A stretch of DNA of 64,000 nucleotides, from contig NZ_CP082273.1 of the NCBI RefSeq assembly GCF_019880385.1, forward strand, positions 496,001 through 560,000, read 5' to 3'. The notes under the pieces were generated by a model. It was not told the DNA's origin and did no database searches. It saw only the letters and a program-made list of their open reading frames with translations. Made by a program: the position numbers and the translations under genes. Below are positions 41,055-48,475 of this stretch, one piece after another. The DNA comes from Nocardioides coralli. Lineage in GTDB: Bacteria > Actinomycetota > Actinomycetes > Propionibacteriales > Nocardioidaceae. Within the stretch, counting starts at the first letter, position 1, and each line of letters starts with the position of its first letter.

Positions 41055-42421
41055 CAGGCCGTGGTCGCCAGCGGCGTGGCGGCGACCTCGTCGTACATGT
41101 CGTCGACCACGACCAGCTCCTGACGGCCCGCGGCCGCGAGGAACGACGCCGCGATCGAGGCGCGGTAGCCACTGGCACAGTGCACCCACACCTCGCCGGC
41201 GGGCACGTCGGCCACGCGGTCCGGCAGCTCGTGGATCGGGACGTTGACGGCGCCCTCGATGTGGCTCTCGTCGTACTCCGCGGCCCGGCGTACGTCGAGC
41301 ACGACGACGCGCCGGTGGTGCCGGACGTCCGCGAGGTCGCCGAAGGTCGCCCGCGGAAGGCTGGCGGGCTTGTCGTCGCTCCAGTCCTCCGGACCACCCG
41401 TGGCGGCTGCCTCGGGACGGTCGATGCCGATGCGGACCAGCTCGCGCTGCGCCTCGGCGACCTGCTCGGTCGACTCGCCGAGGAGCGTCAGCGGGGTGCC
41501 CCAGCGGATCATCCAGCCCAGGTAGGTGACGAAGGAGCCGTCCAGCCCGAAGTTGAGGGTCCCCGGCGCATGGCCGGCGGCGAACGCCACCCGGTTGCGC
41601 AGGTCCACGACCCACTCCCCGGCCTCGATCCGGCGTCGCAGCTCGGCCTTGTCCGCCGACTCGGGCAGGCTGAGGTCGGGGGCGTCCGGGCCGGCGAGGT
41701 TCCCGGGTGCCATCCGGGCGTAGTAGGCCGGCCACACGTCGAGCCCCGCGAGGGTCGCGCGCACCCAGGTGTCGACGTCCTGGTTGAGCACCGGGTTCTG
41801 CTCCCGCTCGCGGCCGATGGTGGACTCGTCCTGCTGCTCGCCGGCTCCGCCGGAGGCGCAGAACGAGCCGAACCCGTGGGTGGGCCAGACCTCGGCCTCG
41901 TCCGGGAGCTCCGCGGCGAGGCGGTGGGCGGAGGCGTGCTGCAGGTGCACGAGCTCGTCGGTGTGCTCCTCACCGAGGAGGTCCGGACGTCCCGTGGCGC
42001 CGTAGAGCAGCGAGCCGCCGGTGAAGACGCCGACCTGACGGTCGCCGTCGGAGAGTGCGAACGAGAGATGGGTGAAGGTGTGGCCGGGCGTGTGGATGGC
42101 CCGCACCCGGATCCGCTCGCCCGCTTCCACCACGTCCCCGGGCCGGATGGGGGAGCGCTCGAACTCGACCGGGTCGTCCGCGCCGACGTGGTAGGTGGCG
42201 CCGGTCCGCTCGGCTAGGGCCAGCCCGCCGGTGAGGTAGTCGTTGTGGACGTGGGTCTCGAGCACGTGCAGCAGCCGCAGGTCGTGCTCGGCCAGCAGGT
42301 CGAGCACCCGGTCGATGTCGCGCTGGGGGTCGACGACCACGGCGACGGCGCCGTCGTGCACGACGTAGCTGCGGTCACCCAGGCTGGGGGTCTCCAGCGT
42401 CAGGACCTGCAGGGGCGACAT
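41054..42421 (-). CDS. Persulfide dioxygenase-rhodanese fusion protein
   Basis: The 455-residue enzyme has three parts. Residues 1-240 form an ETHE1-type MBL domain with ETHVHNDYLTGG (His57, His59, Asp61), HTPGHTFTHLSF and FTGGSLLYGATGRPDL; it oxidises glutathione- or bacillithiol/mycothiol-persulfide to sulfite. Residues about 255-350 are a degenerate rhodanese without Cys. The C-terminal rhodanese has the active Cys415 in VHCASGYRAS. It corresponds to CstB-like fusions. The ATG overlaps the rhodanese stop upstream by 3 bp and its stop overlaps the exporter start, an operon. Confidence 0.93.
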   Translation of the reverse strand: MSPLQVLTLETPSLGDRSYVVHDGAVAVVVDPQRDIDRVLDLLAEHDLRLLHVLETHVHNDYLTGGLALAERTGATYHVGADDPVEFERSPIRPGDVVEAGERIRVRAIHTPGHTFTHLSFALSDGDRQVGVFTGGSLLYGATGRPDLLGEEHTDELVHLQHASAHRLAAELPDEAEVWPTHGFGSFCASGGAGEQQDESTIGREREQNPVLNQDVDTWVRATLAGLDVWPAYYARMAPGNLAGPDAPDLSLPESADKAELRRRIEAGEWVVDLRNRVAFAAGHAPGTLNFGLDGSFVTYLGWMIRWGTPLTLLGESTEQVAEAQRELVRIGIDRPEAAATGGPEDWSDDKPASLPRATFGDLADVRHHRRVVVLDVRRAAEYDESHIEGAVNVPIHELPDRVADVPAGEVWVHCASGYRASIAASFLAAAGRQELVVVDDMYDEVAATPLATTA

Positions 42422-42729
42422 CAGGCACCTCCCTCGACGGGGCGGCCCGACTCGATCCAGGCACGGGTCCCGCCCCGGACGTTGTGGGCGTCGTAGCCCT
42501 CGGCCGCCAGCAGGTCGACCATCGCGCTGCTGCGGTTGCCCGAGTCGCAGATCAGGTAGACCGGACGCTCGCGGTCGATCTCGGTCTTGCGGGACGCCAC
42601 CTGGCCCATCGGGATCGACCGCGCGCCGGGGACGTGCGCGGTGGCGTACTCCTCGCGCTCGCGGACGTCGATGACCACACCTCCCTCGTCGAGGACGTCG
42701 GACAGCTGGTCGATCGTCACGGTCTGCAT
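42421..42729 (-). CDS. Single-domain rhodanese
   Basis: The 102-residue sulfurtransferase has GGVVIDVREREEYATAHVPGA and the active-site Cys61 in LICDSGNRSSAMVDLLAAEG. The first gene of the leftward operon, it lies next to two CsoR/CstR-type palindromes. It probably moves sulfane sulfur to a thiol for the dioxygenase. The ATG is followed at the end by an ATGA overlap with the dioxygenase gene. Confidence 0.92.
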   Translation of the reverse strand: MQTVTIDQLSDVLDEGGVVIDVREREEYATAHVPGARSIPMGQVASRKTEIDRERPVYLICDSGNRSSAMVDLLAAEGYDAHNVRGGTRAWIESGRPVEGGA

Positions 42730-42747
42730 CCGGACACACTCCTTGGA

Positions 42748-42794
42748 ATACCTGAGGGGGTATGTGCGTTGGCGACCTTAACACCCCCTGGGGT
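42748..42794. promoter_or_regulatory. Two CsoR/CstR-type operators between divergent genes
   Basis: ATACC-TGAGGG-GGTAT (42748-42763) and ACCCC-CT-GGGGT (42783-42794) match the GC-rich, TA-flanked dyads that CsoR/CstR tetramers bind. They sit between the leftward rhodanese operon and the rightward thioredoxin-cstR pair, allowing one sensor to control both. Confidence 0.7.
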
Positions 42795-42826
42795 ACCGTC
42801 CCACACCAGTCGACAGAGAGGGAGTC

Positions 42827-43195
42827 ATGGCCACGATAGAGCTGGTCGCCGACAACTTCGAGAGCACCATCACCGACAACGACATCGTCCTGGTGGACTT
42901 CTGGGCGAGCTGGTGCGGCCCGTGCCGGCAGTTCGCGCCGGTCTACGAGGAGGCCTCGGAGCGCCACGACGACGTGGTGTTCGGGTCGATCAACACCGAG
43001 GAGCAGCAGGGGCTCGCGGCCGCGGCCCAGATCACCTCGATCCCCACCCTGATGGCCTTCCGTGAGGGCGTGCTCGTCTTCGCCCAGCCGGGTGCGCTCC
43101 CGGCTCCGGCCCTCGAGGAGCTGATCACCGCCGTCAAGGGTCTCGACATGGAGGACGTCCACCGGCAGGTGGCGGCCCAGCGCGAGGAGAGCTGA
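42827..43195 (+). CDS. Thioredoxin
   Basis: The 122-residue thioredoxin fold has [25 protein letters not shown] (active-site Cys30 and Cys33; quoted in part) and [23 protein letters not shown] with the cis-Pro. The C-terminal tail [17 protein letters not shown] is slightly longer than in the housekeeping protein. It is co-transcribed with the CstR-like sensor one base later and probably reduces persulfides or the oxidised sensor. Confidence 0.94.
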   Translation: MATIELVADNFESTITDNDIVLVDFWASWCGPCRQFAPVYEEASERHDDVVFGSINTEEQQGLAAAAQITSIPTLMAFREGVLVFAQPGALPAPALEELITAVKGLDMEDVHRQVAAQREES

Positions 43196-43196
43196 G

Positions 43197-43460
43197 ATGG
43201 AGCTGCGACCGGAGGAGATGGGCTCGGTCATCAACCGCATCAAGCGGGCCCAGGGCCAGCTCGGCGGCGTGCTGCGGATGCTCGAGGAGGGCCGCGAGTG
43301 CGAGGACGTCGTGATGCAGCTGGCCGCGGTCTCGCGCGCCCTCGACCGCGCCGGCTTCGCCATCGTCGCCACGGGCCTGCGCCAGTGCCTCACCGAGGGC
43401 GAGGACGACGAGGGACTCGACGTCGCGCGGATGGAGAAGCTGTTCCTCTCCCTGGCGTGA
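43197..43460 (+). CDS. CstR-like persulfide-sensing repressor (CsoR family)
   Basis: The 87-residue all-helical CsoR/RcnR-family protein has INRIKRAQGQLGGVLRMLEE, then Cys35 (RECEDVVMQL) and Cys64 (LRQCLTEG). In copper sensor CsoR a His ligand lies four residues before the second Cys; here that position is Gly60. Retaining both Cys but losing His is the pattern of persulfide sensor CstR. It follows the thioredoxin gene by 1 bp and neighbours persulfide enzymes, so a sulfide/persulfide-responsive repressor is the best interpretation. Confidence 0.88.
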   Translation: MELRPEEMGSVINRIKRAQGQLGGVLRMLEEGRECEDVVMQLAAVSRALDRAGFAIVATGLRQCLTEGEDDEGLDVARMEKLFLSLA

Positions 43461-43504
43461 CCGGAGCCACGGCGCAGCTGGTTACCAGCCGGTAGCCTCC
43501 CGGC

Positions 43505-43969
43505 ATGCCCTCCGTGCTGAGCCTCTGGCGGACCACCACCCGGTTGCCGCGTGGCGACCGGCTCTTCTCGTTCGTCTTCGCCCGCAAGGCGCCGTATTTC
43601 GCGAGCATCGCGCCGCGGTTCACCGTGGTCGAGCCGAACCGGGCCGAGCTGGTCGTCCGCGACCGGCGCCGGGTCCACAACCACATCGGCACCGTGCACG
43701 CGATCGCCCTGTGCAACGGCCTGGAGGCGGCGATGGGCGCGCTGGCCGAGGTGACTATCCCGCCCGGCAAGCGGTGGATCCCGAAGGGCATGACCGTCGC
43801 CTACACCGCCAAGGCGACCACCGACATCACCTGCATCGCCGAGACCGATCCCGAGCAGTGGAGCTCCGACGACCCGGACCTGCCGGTGCGCGTGCGTGGG
43901 GTCCGGGACGACGGCGAGGTGGTCATCGAGGGCGAGATCCGGCTCTGGGTCACCCCGCGGCAGGGCTGA
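43505..43969 (+). CDS. DUF4442 hot-dog thioesterase-like protein
   Basis: The 154-residue protein has the DUF4442/YiiD-like pattern: LPRGDRLFSFVFARKAPYFASI (quoted in part), the RRVHNHIGTVHAIALCNGLEAAMG helix block (NHIGTVHAIALCNGLEAAMG), RWIPKGMTVAYTAKATTDIT and GEVVIEGEIRLWVTP. These hot-dog folds hydrolyse acyl-CoA or similar thioesters. TAGCCT ends six bases before the ATG; no SD, so leaderless translation is likely. It ends 12 bp before the convergent gluD stop. Confidence 0.85.
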   Translation: MPSVLSLWRTTTRLPRGDRLFSFVFARKAPYFASIAPRFTVVEPNRAELVVRDRRRVHNHIGTVHAIALCNGLEAAMGALAEVTIPPGKRWIPKGMTVAYTAKATTDITCIAETDPEQWSSDDPDLPVRVRGVRDDGEVVIEGEIRLWVTPRQG

Positions 43970-43981
43970 GGCCCGCGCCGG

Positions 43982-44842
43982 TCAGGCGCTCGCGCCGCCG
44001 GCCATGTTGCCCACCCCCGAGACCGCCAGCGGCTCCTTCTCTCCCACGAAGCGCTTCTGCACCCATGTGGCCAGGGCCGTGAGGACCAGGTTGGCCCCGA
44101 TGTAGAACGCGGCCACGACCATCACCGTCGGGATCTGGTTGCCGAACTGCAGATAGATCGCCTCGCCGACCTGGGTGAGGCCGGGCGCGGCCACCGCGAA
44201 GCCGAGGCTGGTGTCCTTGAGGGCGACCACCATCTGGCTGATGATCGCCGGCAGCATGATCTTCACGGCCTGCGGCAGCAGGATCTGCATCATCACCTGC
44301 GACTTGCGCATGCCGATGGCGTACGCCGCCTCCGACTGTCCCCTCGGCACGGCCTGGATCCCCGCCCGGAAGACCTCGGCCAGCACCGACCCGTTGTAGA
44401 GGGTCAGCGCGAAGACCACGCTCCAGTAGGCGCCGCTGGCGCCACGGTCGATGCCGTAGGAGAAGAAGATCAGAATCATCAGCAGCAGCACCGGGACGGC
44501 GCGGAAGAACTCCACCACCGCCCAGCACGGCCACCGGACGACGCCGTGGTCGGAGAGCTTGCCGATCCCGAAGACCAGCCCGAAGACCACGGCGAACAGC
44601 ACGGACAGGGCAGCCATCTGCAGGGTGGTGAGCAGCCCGTCGAGGAGCAGCGCCTCGACGTAGCGCGGCGTCACCAGCGGCTCCCACTTGGCCTCGGTGA
44701 ACTGGTTCTCGGCCCAGAGCCGCCAGAGCATGAAGGCGAGCAGTCCCGCCAGGCCCACCAGGACGAGGACGCTGTAGAGCCGGTGCCGGGCCTCGGCCTT
44801 GGGCCCGGGGGCGTCGAAGAGGACGCTGGCCTGGGTGCTCAT
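43982..44842 (-). CDS. gluD: Glutamate/polar amino-acid ABC transporter permease (GluD-like)
   Basis: The 286-residue permease has an N-terminal extra helix (YSVLVLVGLAGLLAFMLW) and five further helices. The cytoplasmic coupling loop lies in VFRAGIQAVPRGQSEAAYAIGMRKSQ (EAA motif: GQSEAAYAIG, quoted separately). IGKLSDHGVVRWPCWAVVEFFRAVPVLLLM precedes it. As the fourth gene in gluA-B-C-D order, it pairs with GluC to form the membrane channel. Its ATG overlaps the gluC stop by 4 bp. Confidence 0.92.
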   Translation of the reverse strand: MSTQASVLFDAPGPKAEARHRLYSVLVLVGLAGLLAFMLWRLWAENQFTEAKWEPLVTPRYVEALLLDGLLTTLQMAALSVLFAVVFGLVFGIGKLSDHGVVRWPCWAVVEFFRAVPVLLLMILIFFSYGIDRGASGAYWSVVFALTLYNGSVLAEVFRAGIQAVPRGQSEAAYAIGMRKSQVMMQILLPQAVKIMLPAIISQMVVALKDTSLGFAVAAPGLTQVGEAIYLQFGNQIPTVMVVAAFYIGANLVLTALATWVQKRFVGEKEPLAVSGVGNMAGGASA

Positions 44843-45525
44843 CGGGCCACCCCCCAGCGCCGCTCGAAGCGGTTGGCGACGAAGGACACGATCTCCACCA
44901 GCACGACGAAGAACAGCGCGAAGGTGATGAAGATGCCGACCCGTTCACCGGGGAAGTTGTTGGTGAAGCCCCGCACCCGGAAGAGCGCCTCGGCCACACC
45001 GAAGACTCCGGCGACGGTGGTGTTCTTGAGCAGGGCGATCTGCACGCTGGCCAGTGGCGGCACCGAGGCGCGGAAGGCCTGGGGGAGCACCACCTGCTGC
45101 ATGACGCCGCCGAAGGACAGTCCGACGGCGCGCGCCGCCTCGGCCTGGCCGAGCGGGACGGCGTTGATGCCGGAGCGGATCGCCTCGGACACGAAGGTGG
45201 AGGTGTAGATCGTCAGGGCGGCGATGGCGGCGGCGAAGAAGTTGTTCATCCGCAGGTCGCCCCACACGATGTCCACGAAGTTGAAGTTGATGCCGATCTT
45301 GGGGCCGGCGAAGCGGAAGAAGATGAAGATGATCAGCAACGGGGTGTTGCGGATCAGGGTGACGTAGACCGAGACCGCCCGGCGCAGGATGGGGATCGGG
45401 CCGACGCGGAGCGCCACCAGGAAGGTTCCGAGCAGCAGGGACAGGACACCCGAGATCAGGAACAGGGCCACGGTGTGGGCGAACGCCCACAGCACGAGGT
45501 CGAGGTTGTCGAGGACGACGGACAC
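44839..45525 (-). CDS. gluC: Glutamate/polar amino-acid ABC transporter permease (GluC-like)
   Basis: The 228-residue permease has five membrane helices: LVLWAFAHTVALFLISGVLS, SLLLGTFLVALRVGPIPILR, then VSVYVTLIRNTPLLIIFIFF with the family RNTPLL motif, and the EAA loop AVPLGQAEAARAVGLSFGG. It heterodimerises with GluD. It lies 72 bp after the binding-protein gene and is coupled to gluD by a 4-bp overlap. Confidence 0.92.
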   Translation of the reverse strand: MSVVLDNLDLVLWAFAHTVALFLISGVLSLLLGTFLVALRVGPIPILRRAVSVYVTLIRNTPLLIIFIFFRFAGPKIGINFNFVDIVWGDLRMNNFFAAAIAALTIYTSTFVSEAIRSGINAVPLGQAEAARAVGLSFGGVMQQVVLPQAFRASVPPLASVQIALLKNTTVAGVFGVAEALFRVRGFTNNFPGERVGIFITFALFFVVLVEIVSFVANRFERRWGVAR

Positions 45526-45596
45526 AGTTGGTCTCTCCTGGTCATCGGGGTGGCGGGGTGGCCGCGGACGGCCACCCCGCCGTCACGACTGCGGGA

Positions 45597-46484
45597 TCAG
45601 GACTGGCAGTCGTCCAGCTCCGGCGGCTCCGGGGTCTCGACGTCCTCGCCGCCGAGGGTGGTCTCGAAGGCCTCGGCCCACGAGCCGTCCTCGAAGGCCT
45701 CCTCGAGCACGCCGTTGATCCACTCGCACATCTCCGGGGCTTCCTGCGGGTAGCCGACGCCGATGCGCTCCTCGGAGAACTCCTCGCCGACGACCTTGAG
45801 CTCGCCCTCGTTCTGGGCAGCCAGGCCCAGCAGGATGGCGCCGTCGGTCGACATCGCCGGGACGCTGCCGTTGAGCACGTCGTCGGCGCAGGCGGAGTAG
45901 GTGTCAGCCGGGGCCGGCACCGCGCCCTGCTCCTCGACCCGCTCGATCGAGGTGGATCCGCTCACCGAGCAGACCTCCTCGCCCTGCAGGTCCTCGATCG
46001 ACTCCACGTCGCTGTCGGCGGGCACCAGGATCTGCTGACCCGTGATGAAGTAGGGCCCGGTCTGCCCGACGATCTCGCGGCGCTCGTCGGTGATGGAGTA
46101 CGACGCGAGCACCATGTCGACGCGGCCCTGCTGGAGGAAGGGCTCGCGGTTGTCGGAGATCGTCTCCTCCCAGGTGACGTTGTCACTGCTGGGATCGATG
46201 CACAGGTCGGCGACGAGGATCTTGGCGATCTCGATGTCGAACCCGGACGGCACGTCCGCAGCGGCGTCCTTGAAGCCCAGGCCCGGCTGGTCGTACTTCA
46301 CACCGACCGTGACCTCGCCGGACTCGGCGAGCTCGGCCATCTTGGTGCCGTCGTCGAACTTGTCGGCGCAGTCCTCCTCGGCCGCGACCTCGCGGCCCTC
46401 GCCCTCCTCGCCGGCCTCGCCGCAACCGGCGAGCACCAGCGCGAGGCCGAAGCCCGCTGCCGCCATGCTCCTCTTGACTCGCAT
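45597..46484 (-). CDS. gluB: Glutamate/amino-acid ABC transporter solute-binding lipoprotein (GluB-like)
   Basis: The 295-residue lipoprotein has signal MRVKRSMAAAGFGLALVLAG with lipobox LAGC (Cys near residue 21), an acidic linker (EEGEGREVAAEEDCADKFD) and the periplasmic binding-protein fold (VTVGVKYDQPGLGFKDA, GFDIEIAKILVADLCI, RVDMVLASYSITDERREIV, GQTGPYFITGQQILVP). ITDERREIVGQTGPYF is the substrate-contact segment. Located between gluA and gluC as in Corynebacterium. It is expected at the outer face of the cell membrane. Confidence 0.93.
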   Translation of the reverse strand: MRVKRSMAAAGFGLALVLAGCGEAGEEGEGREVAAEEDCADKFDDGTKMAELAESGEVTVGVKYDQPGLGFKDAAADVPSGFDIEIAKILVADLCIDPSSDNVTWEETISDNREPFLQQGRVDMVLASYSITDERREIVGQTGPYFITGQQILVPADSDVESIEDLQGEEVCSVSGSTSIERVEEQGAVPAPADTYSACADDVLNGSVPAMSTDGAILLGLAAQNEGELKVVGEEFSEERIGVGYPQEAPEMCEWINGVLEEAFEDGSWAEAFETTLGGEDVETPEPPELDDCQS

Positions 46485-46515
46485 CTCTGTTTCCCTTCTC
46501 CCTTGCCGTGGTCGG

Positions 46516-47292
46516 TCAGTGCTTCAGGATCTTTCCGAGGAAGTCCTTGGCCCGGTCGGACTGGGGGTTGGTGAAGAACTCCTCCGGGGTGTTCTCCTCG
46601 ACGATCGCGCCGTCGGACATGAAGAGGACCCGGTCCGCAGCGGTGCGGGCGAATCCCATCTCATGGGTGACGACGACCATGGTCATGCCCTGCTGGGCGA
46701 GGTCGACCATGACGTCGAGGACCTCCTTGATCATCTCGGGGTCGAGGGCCGAGGTGGGCTCGTCGAAGAGCATCACCTTGGGGTCCATGGCCAGGGCGCG
46801 GGCGATCGCCACGCGCTGCTGCTGACCGCCCGAGAGCTGGGCTGGGTACTTGGCGGCCTGGTGCCCGACGCCGACGCGGTCGAGCAGCTCCTGGGCGCGC
46901 TTGTCGGCCTCGTCCTTCTTCTTGCCGCGGACCTTGATCGGCCCGAGCGTGACGTTCTCGAGGATGGTCTTGTGGGCGAAGAGGTTGAAGCTCTGGAACA
47001 CCATGCCGACCTCGGCGCGCAGCGCGGCGAGGCCCTTGCCCTCCTCGGGCAGCGGCTGGCCGTCGAGGGTGATCGACCCCTGCTGGATGGTCTCGAGCCG
47101 GTTGATGGCCCGGCACAGCGTGGACTTGCCGGACCCCGACGGTCCGATGACGACGATGACCTCGCCGCGTTGGATGCTGACGTTGATGTCCTGGAGGACG
47201 TGCAGGTCCCCGAACCACTTGTTCACCCCGTCGAGGACGACGAGTGGCTCCCCCTGGCCAGTGCTTCCGGGCTGCTGCTCCTGCACCGTCAT
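46516..47292 (-). CDS. gluA: Glutamate/polar amino-acid ABC transporter ATPase (GluA-like)
   Basis: The 258-residue ATPase has Walker [20 protein letters not shown]-loop [17 protein letters not shown], signature [20 protein letters not shown], Walker [16 protein letters not shown] and switch [19 protein letters not shown]. The start at 47292 (MTVQEQQPG) is taken; TAGGTT lies seven bases upstream and no SD is visible. First gene of gluABCD, separated by about 140 bp from the sulfotransferase gene, with its own promoter. Confidence 0.94.
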   Translation of the reverse strand: MTVQEQQPGSTGQGEPLVVLDGVNKWFGDLHVLQDINVSIQRGEVIVVIGPSGSGKSTLCRAINRLETIQQGSITLDGQPLPEEGKGLAALRAEVGMVFQSFNLFAHKTILENVTLGPIKVRGKKKDEADKRAQELLDRVGVGHQAAKYPAQLSGGQQQRVAIARALAMDPKVMLFDEPTSALDPEMIKEVLDVMVDLAQQGMTMVVVTHEMGFARTAADRVLFMSDGAIVEENTPEEFFTNPQSDRAKDFLGKILKH

Positions 47293-47379
47293 GTACGTGA
47301 ACCTAGGGCATTTCACGGTCACGGGCCACGCGTGCACCCCGTGTGCGCCGTGATGGTGACGCTTCTGTGATGTTCGGGC

Positions 47380-47410
47380 GGTGCTCCGGGACGGGTGTTC
47401 CCGGTGCACC
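47380..47410 (-). terminator. Hairpin after the sulfotransferase gene
   Basis: Arms GGTGC-TC-CGGGA and TCCCG-GT-GCACC (one 2x2 internal loop) around a 7-nt loop begin 20 bp after the sulfotransferase stop, about 90 bp before gluA. A plausible factor-independent terminator without U-tract. Confidence 0.55.
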
Positions 47411-47430
47411 ACGCAGGTCCGCGAGGTTGC

Positions 47431-48348
47431 TCAGACCCGGTCGACCGGTCCACCACCGGCGAGCCACGCCGCACAGTCCGGACCGAGCTCGCGCAGCGCC
47501 CGCTCCTCGTACTCCGCAACGTCGTCGGCGGTCAGCGTGTCGGCCCAGCGGCCGTTGGTGCCGCGGTTGATGAACACCTGCGCCCCACCGTCGAAGATGG
47601 CGCCCCCGAGCGGAACGCTGCGATCGCCGTGCCGCTTCATCCAGTCGAACGTGCAGTACTCGACGACCCGGCCCCAGTCGGCCTCGTCGACGTGCAGGTC
47701 GAGGAAGTCCGCGATCCGGCGCATCTGGCCCTCCATGTCCCGTTTGAGGTCGGCGAAGTGGAGGAAGAGCACGTTGGGCAGGTGGCGTACGGACCACCAG
47801 CTGCGGACGTGCTCCCAGAACGGCCAGAACGGGTGGCCGTCGCGGTCCATCCAGTCCCGCCAGTACTTCCGGACGTCGTCCGGCGGCGGCTCGATGGGTG
47901 GGCCCACGCGACCCGGGGTGTCGTTGAGGACCTCGTACCAGAGGGCGTTGGCGTTGCGATGGTGGTTGTACATGCTCCAGACCACGTCCCGGCCGTCCCG
48001 GCCGATGTACAGGTACTTCGCCCGCGGCGAGAACACCAGGGCGTCCAGCGGCAGGTGGGTCTTGAGGAACCGTCGGTGCCGCTGGGCCTCCACCTCGGGC
48101 AGCTTGACCTCCTTGGGCGGAACGCGCAGGTCCAGCCACGGTGACATCGTGGCGACCTCGAGCTCGGGCTCGGGACCGAACATCAGCTGGCCCACGATCT
48201 GCTGGGTCCACGTCGTGCCGGACTTGGCGTAGGTCGAGATCACCACGTCGTCGTCCCGGAACCGGAAGTCGTTCCAGATGGTCGAGTCGAAGTGGTGGTT
48301 GTGCAGCTCCCTGGTCTTGTTCGGCAGCGTGCCGAGCAGCTCTGTCAT
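47431..48348 (-). CDS. PAPS-dependent sulfotransferase
   Basis: It moves a sulfonate group from PAPS to a hydroxyl or amine. The 305-residue protein has the 5'-phosphosulfate loop [20 protein letters not shown] (Lys42), [20 protein letters not shown], the 3'-phosphate block [40 protein letters not shown] and a C-terminal [22 protein letters not shown] matching the RKG-type loop. The substrate may be a steroid, phenol or xenobiotic alcohol. It is divergent from a large regulator that could control it. Length is usual for cytosolic sulfotransferases. Confidence 0.93.
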   Translation of the reverse strand: MTELLGTLPNKTRELHNHHFDSTIWNDFRFRDDDVVISTYAKSGTTWTQQIVGQLMFGPEPELEVATMSPWLDLRVPPKEVKLPEVEAQRHRRFLKTHLPLDALVFSPRAKYLYIGRDGRDVVWSMYNHHRNANALWYEVLNDTPGRVGPPIEPPPDDVRKYWRDWMDRDGHPFWPFWEHVRSWWSVRHLPNVLFLHFADLKRDMEGQMRRIADFLDLHVDEADWGRVVEYCTFDWMKRHGDRSVPLGGAIFDGGAQVFINRGTNGRWADTLTADDVAEYEERALRELGPDCAAWLAGGGPVDRV

Positions 48349-48430
48349 CGCCTTCTCCTCACGTCGGGCCGGGCCTCTGCCCGGCACCTCCGAGCGTGGG
48401 TCCGGCGCCGGGAACTGCCCAGCCACAACG

Positions 48431-48450
48431 GCTGGAACACTGCTGGAACA
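48431..48450. promoter_or_regulatory. Directly repeated 9-mer between sulfotransferase and regulator
   Basis: GCTGGAACA occurs twice with an 11-bp period (48431-48439 and 48442-48450), that is one helical turn, in the 127-bp divergent gap. CAGCC-ACAAC-GGCTG partly overlaps its left end. Tandem repeats of one face suit a regulator binding as a dimer or oligomer; the XRE-STAND protein encoded 26 bp away is the likely binder. Confidence 0.5.
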
Positions 48451-48475
48451 GCACCCGGTGCGGCAGCATGGGTCC

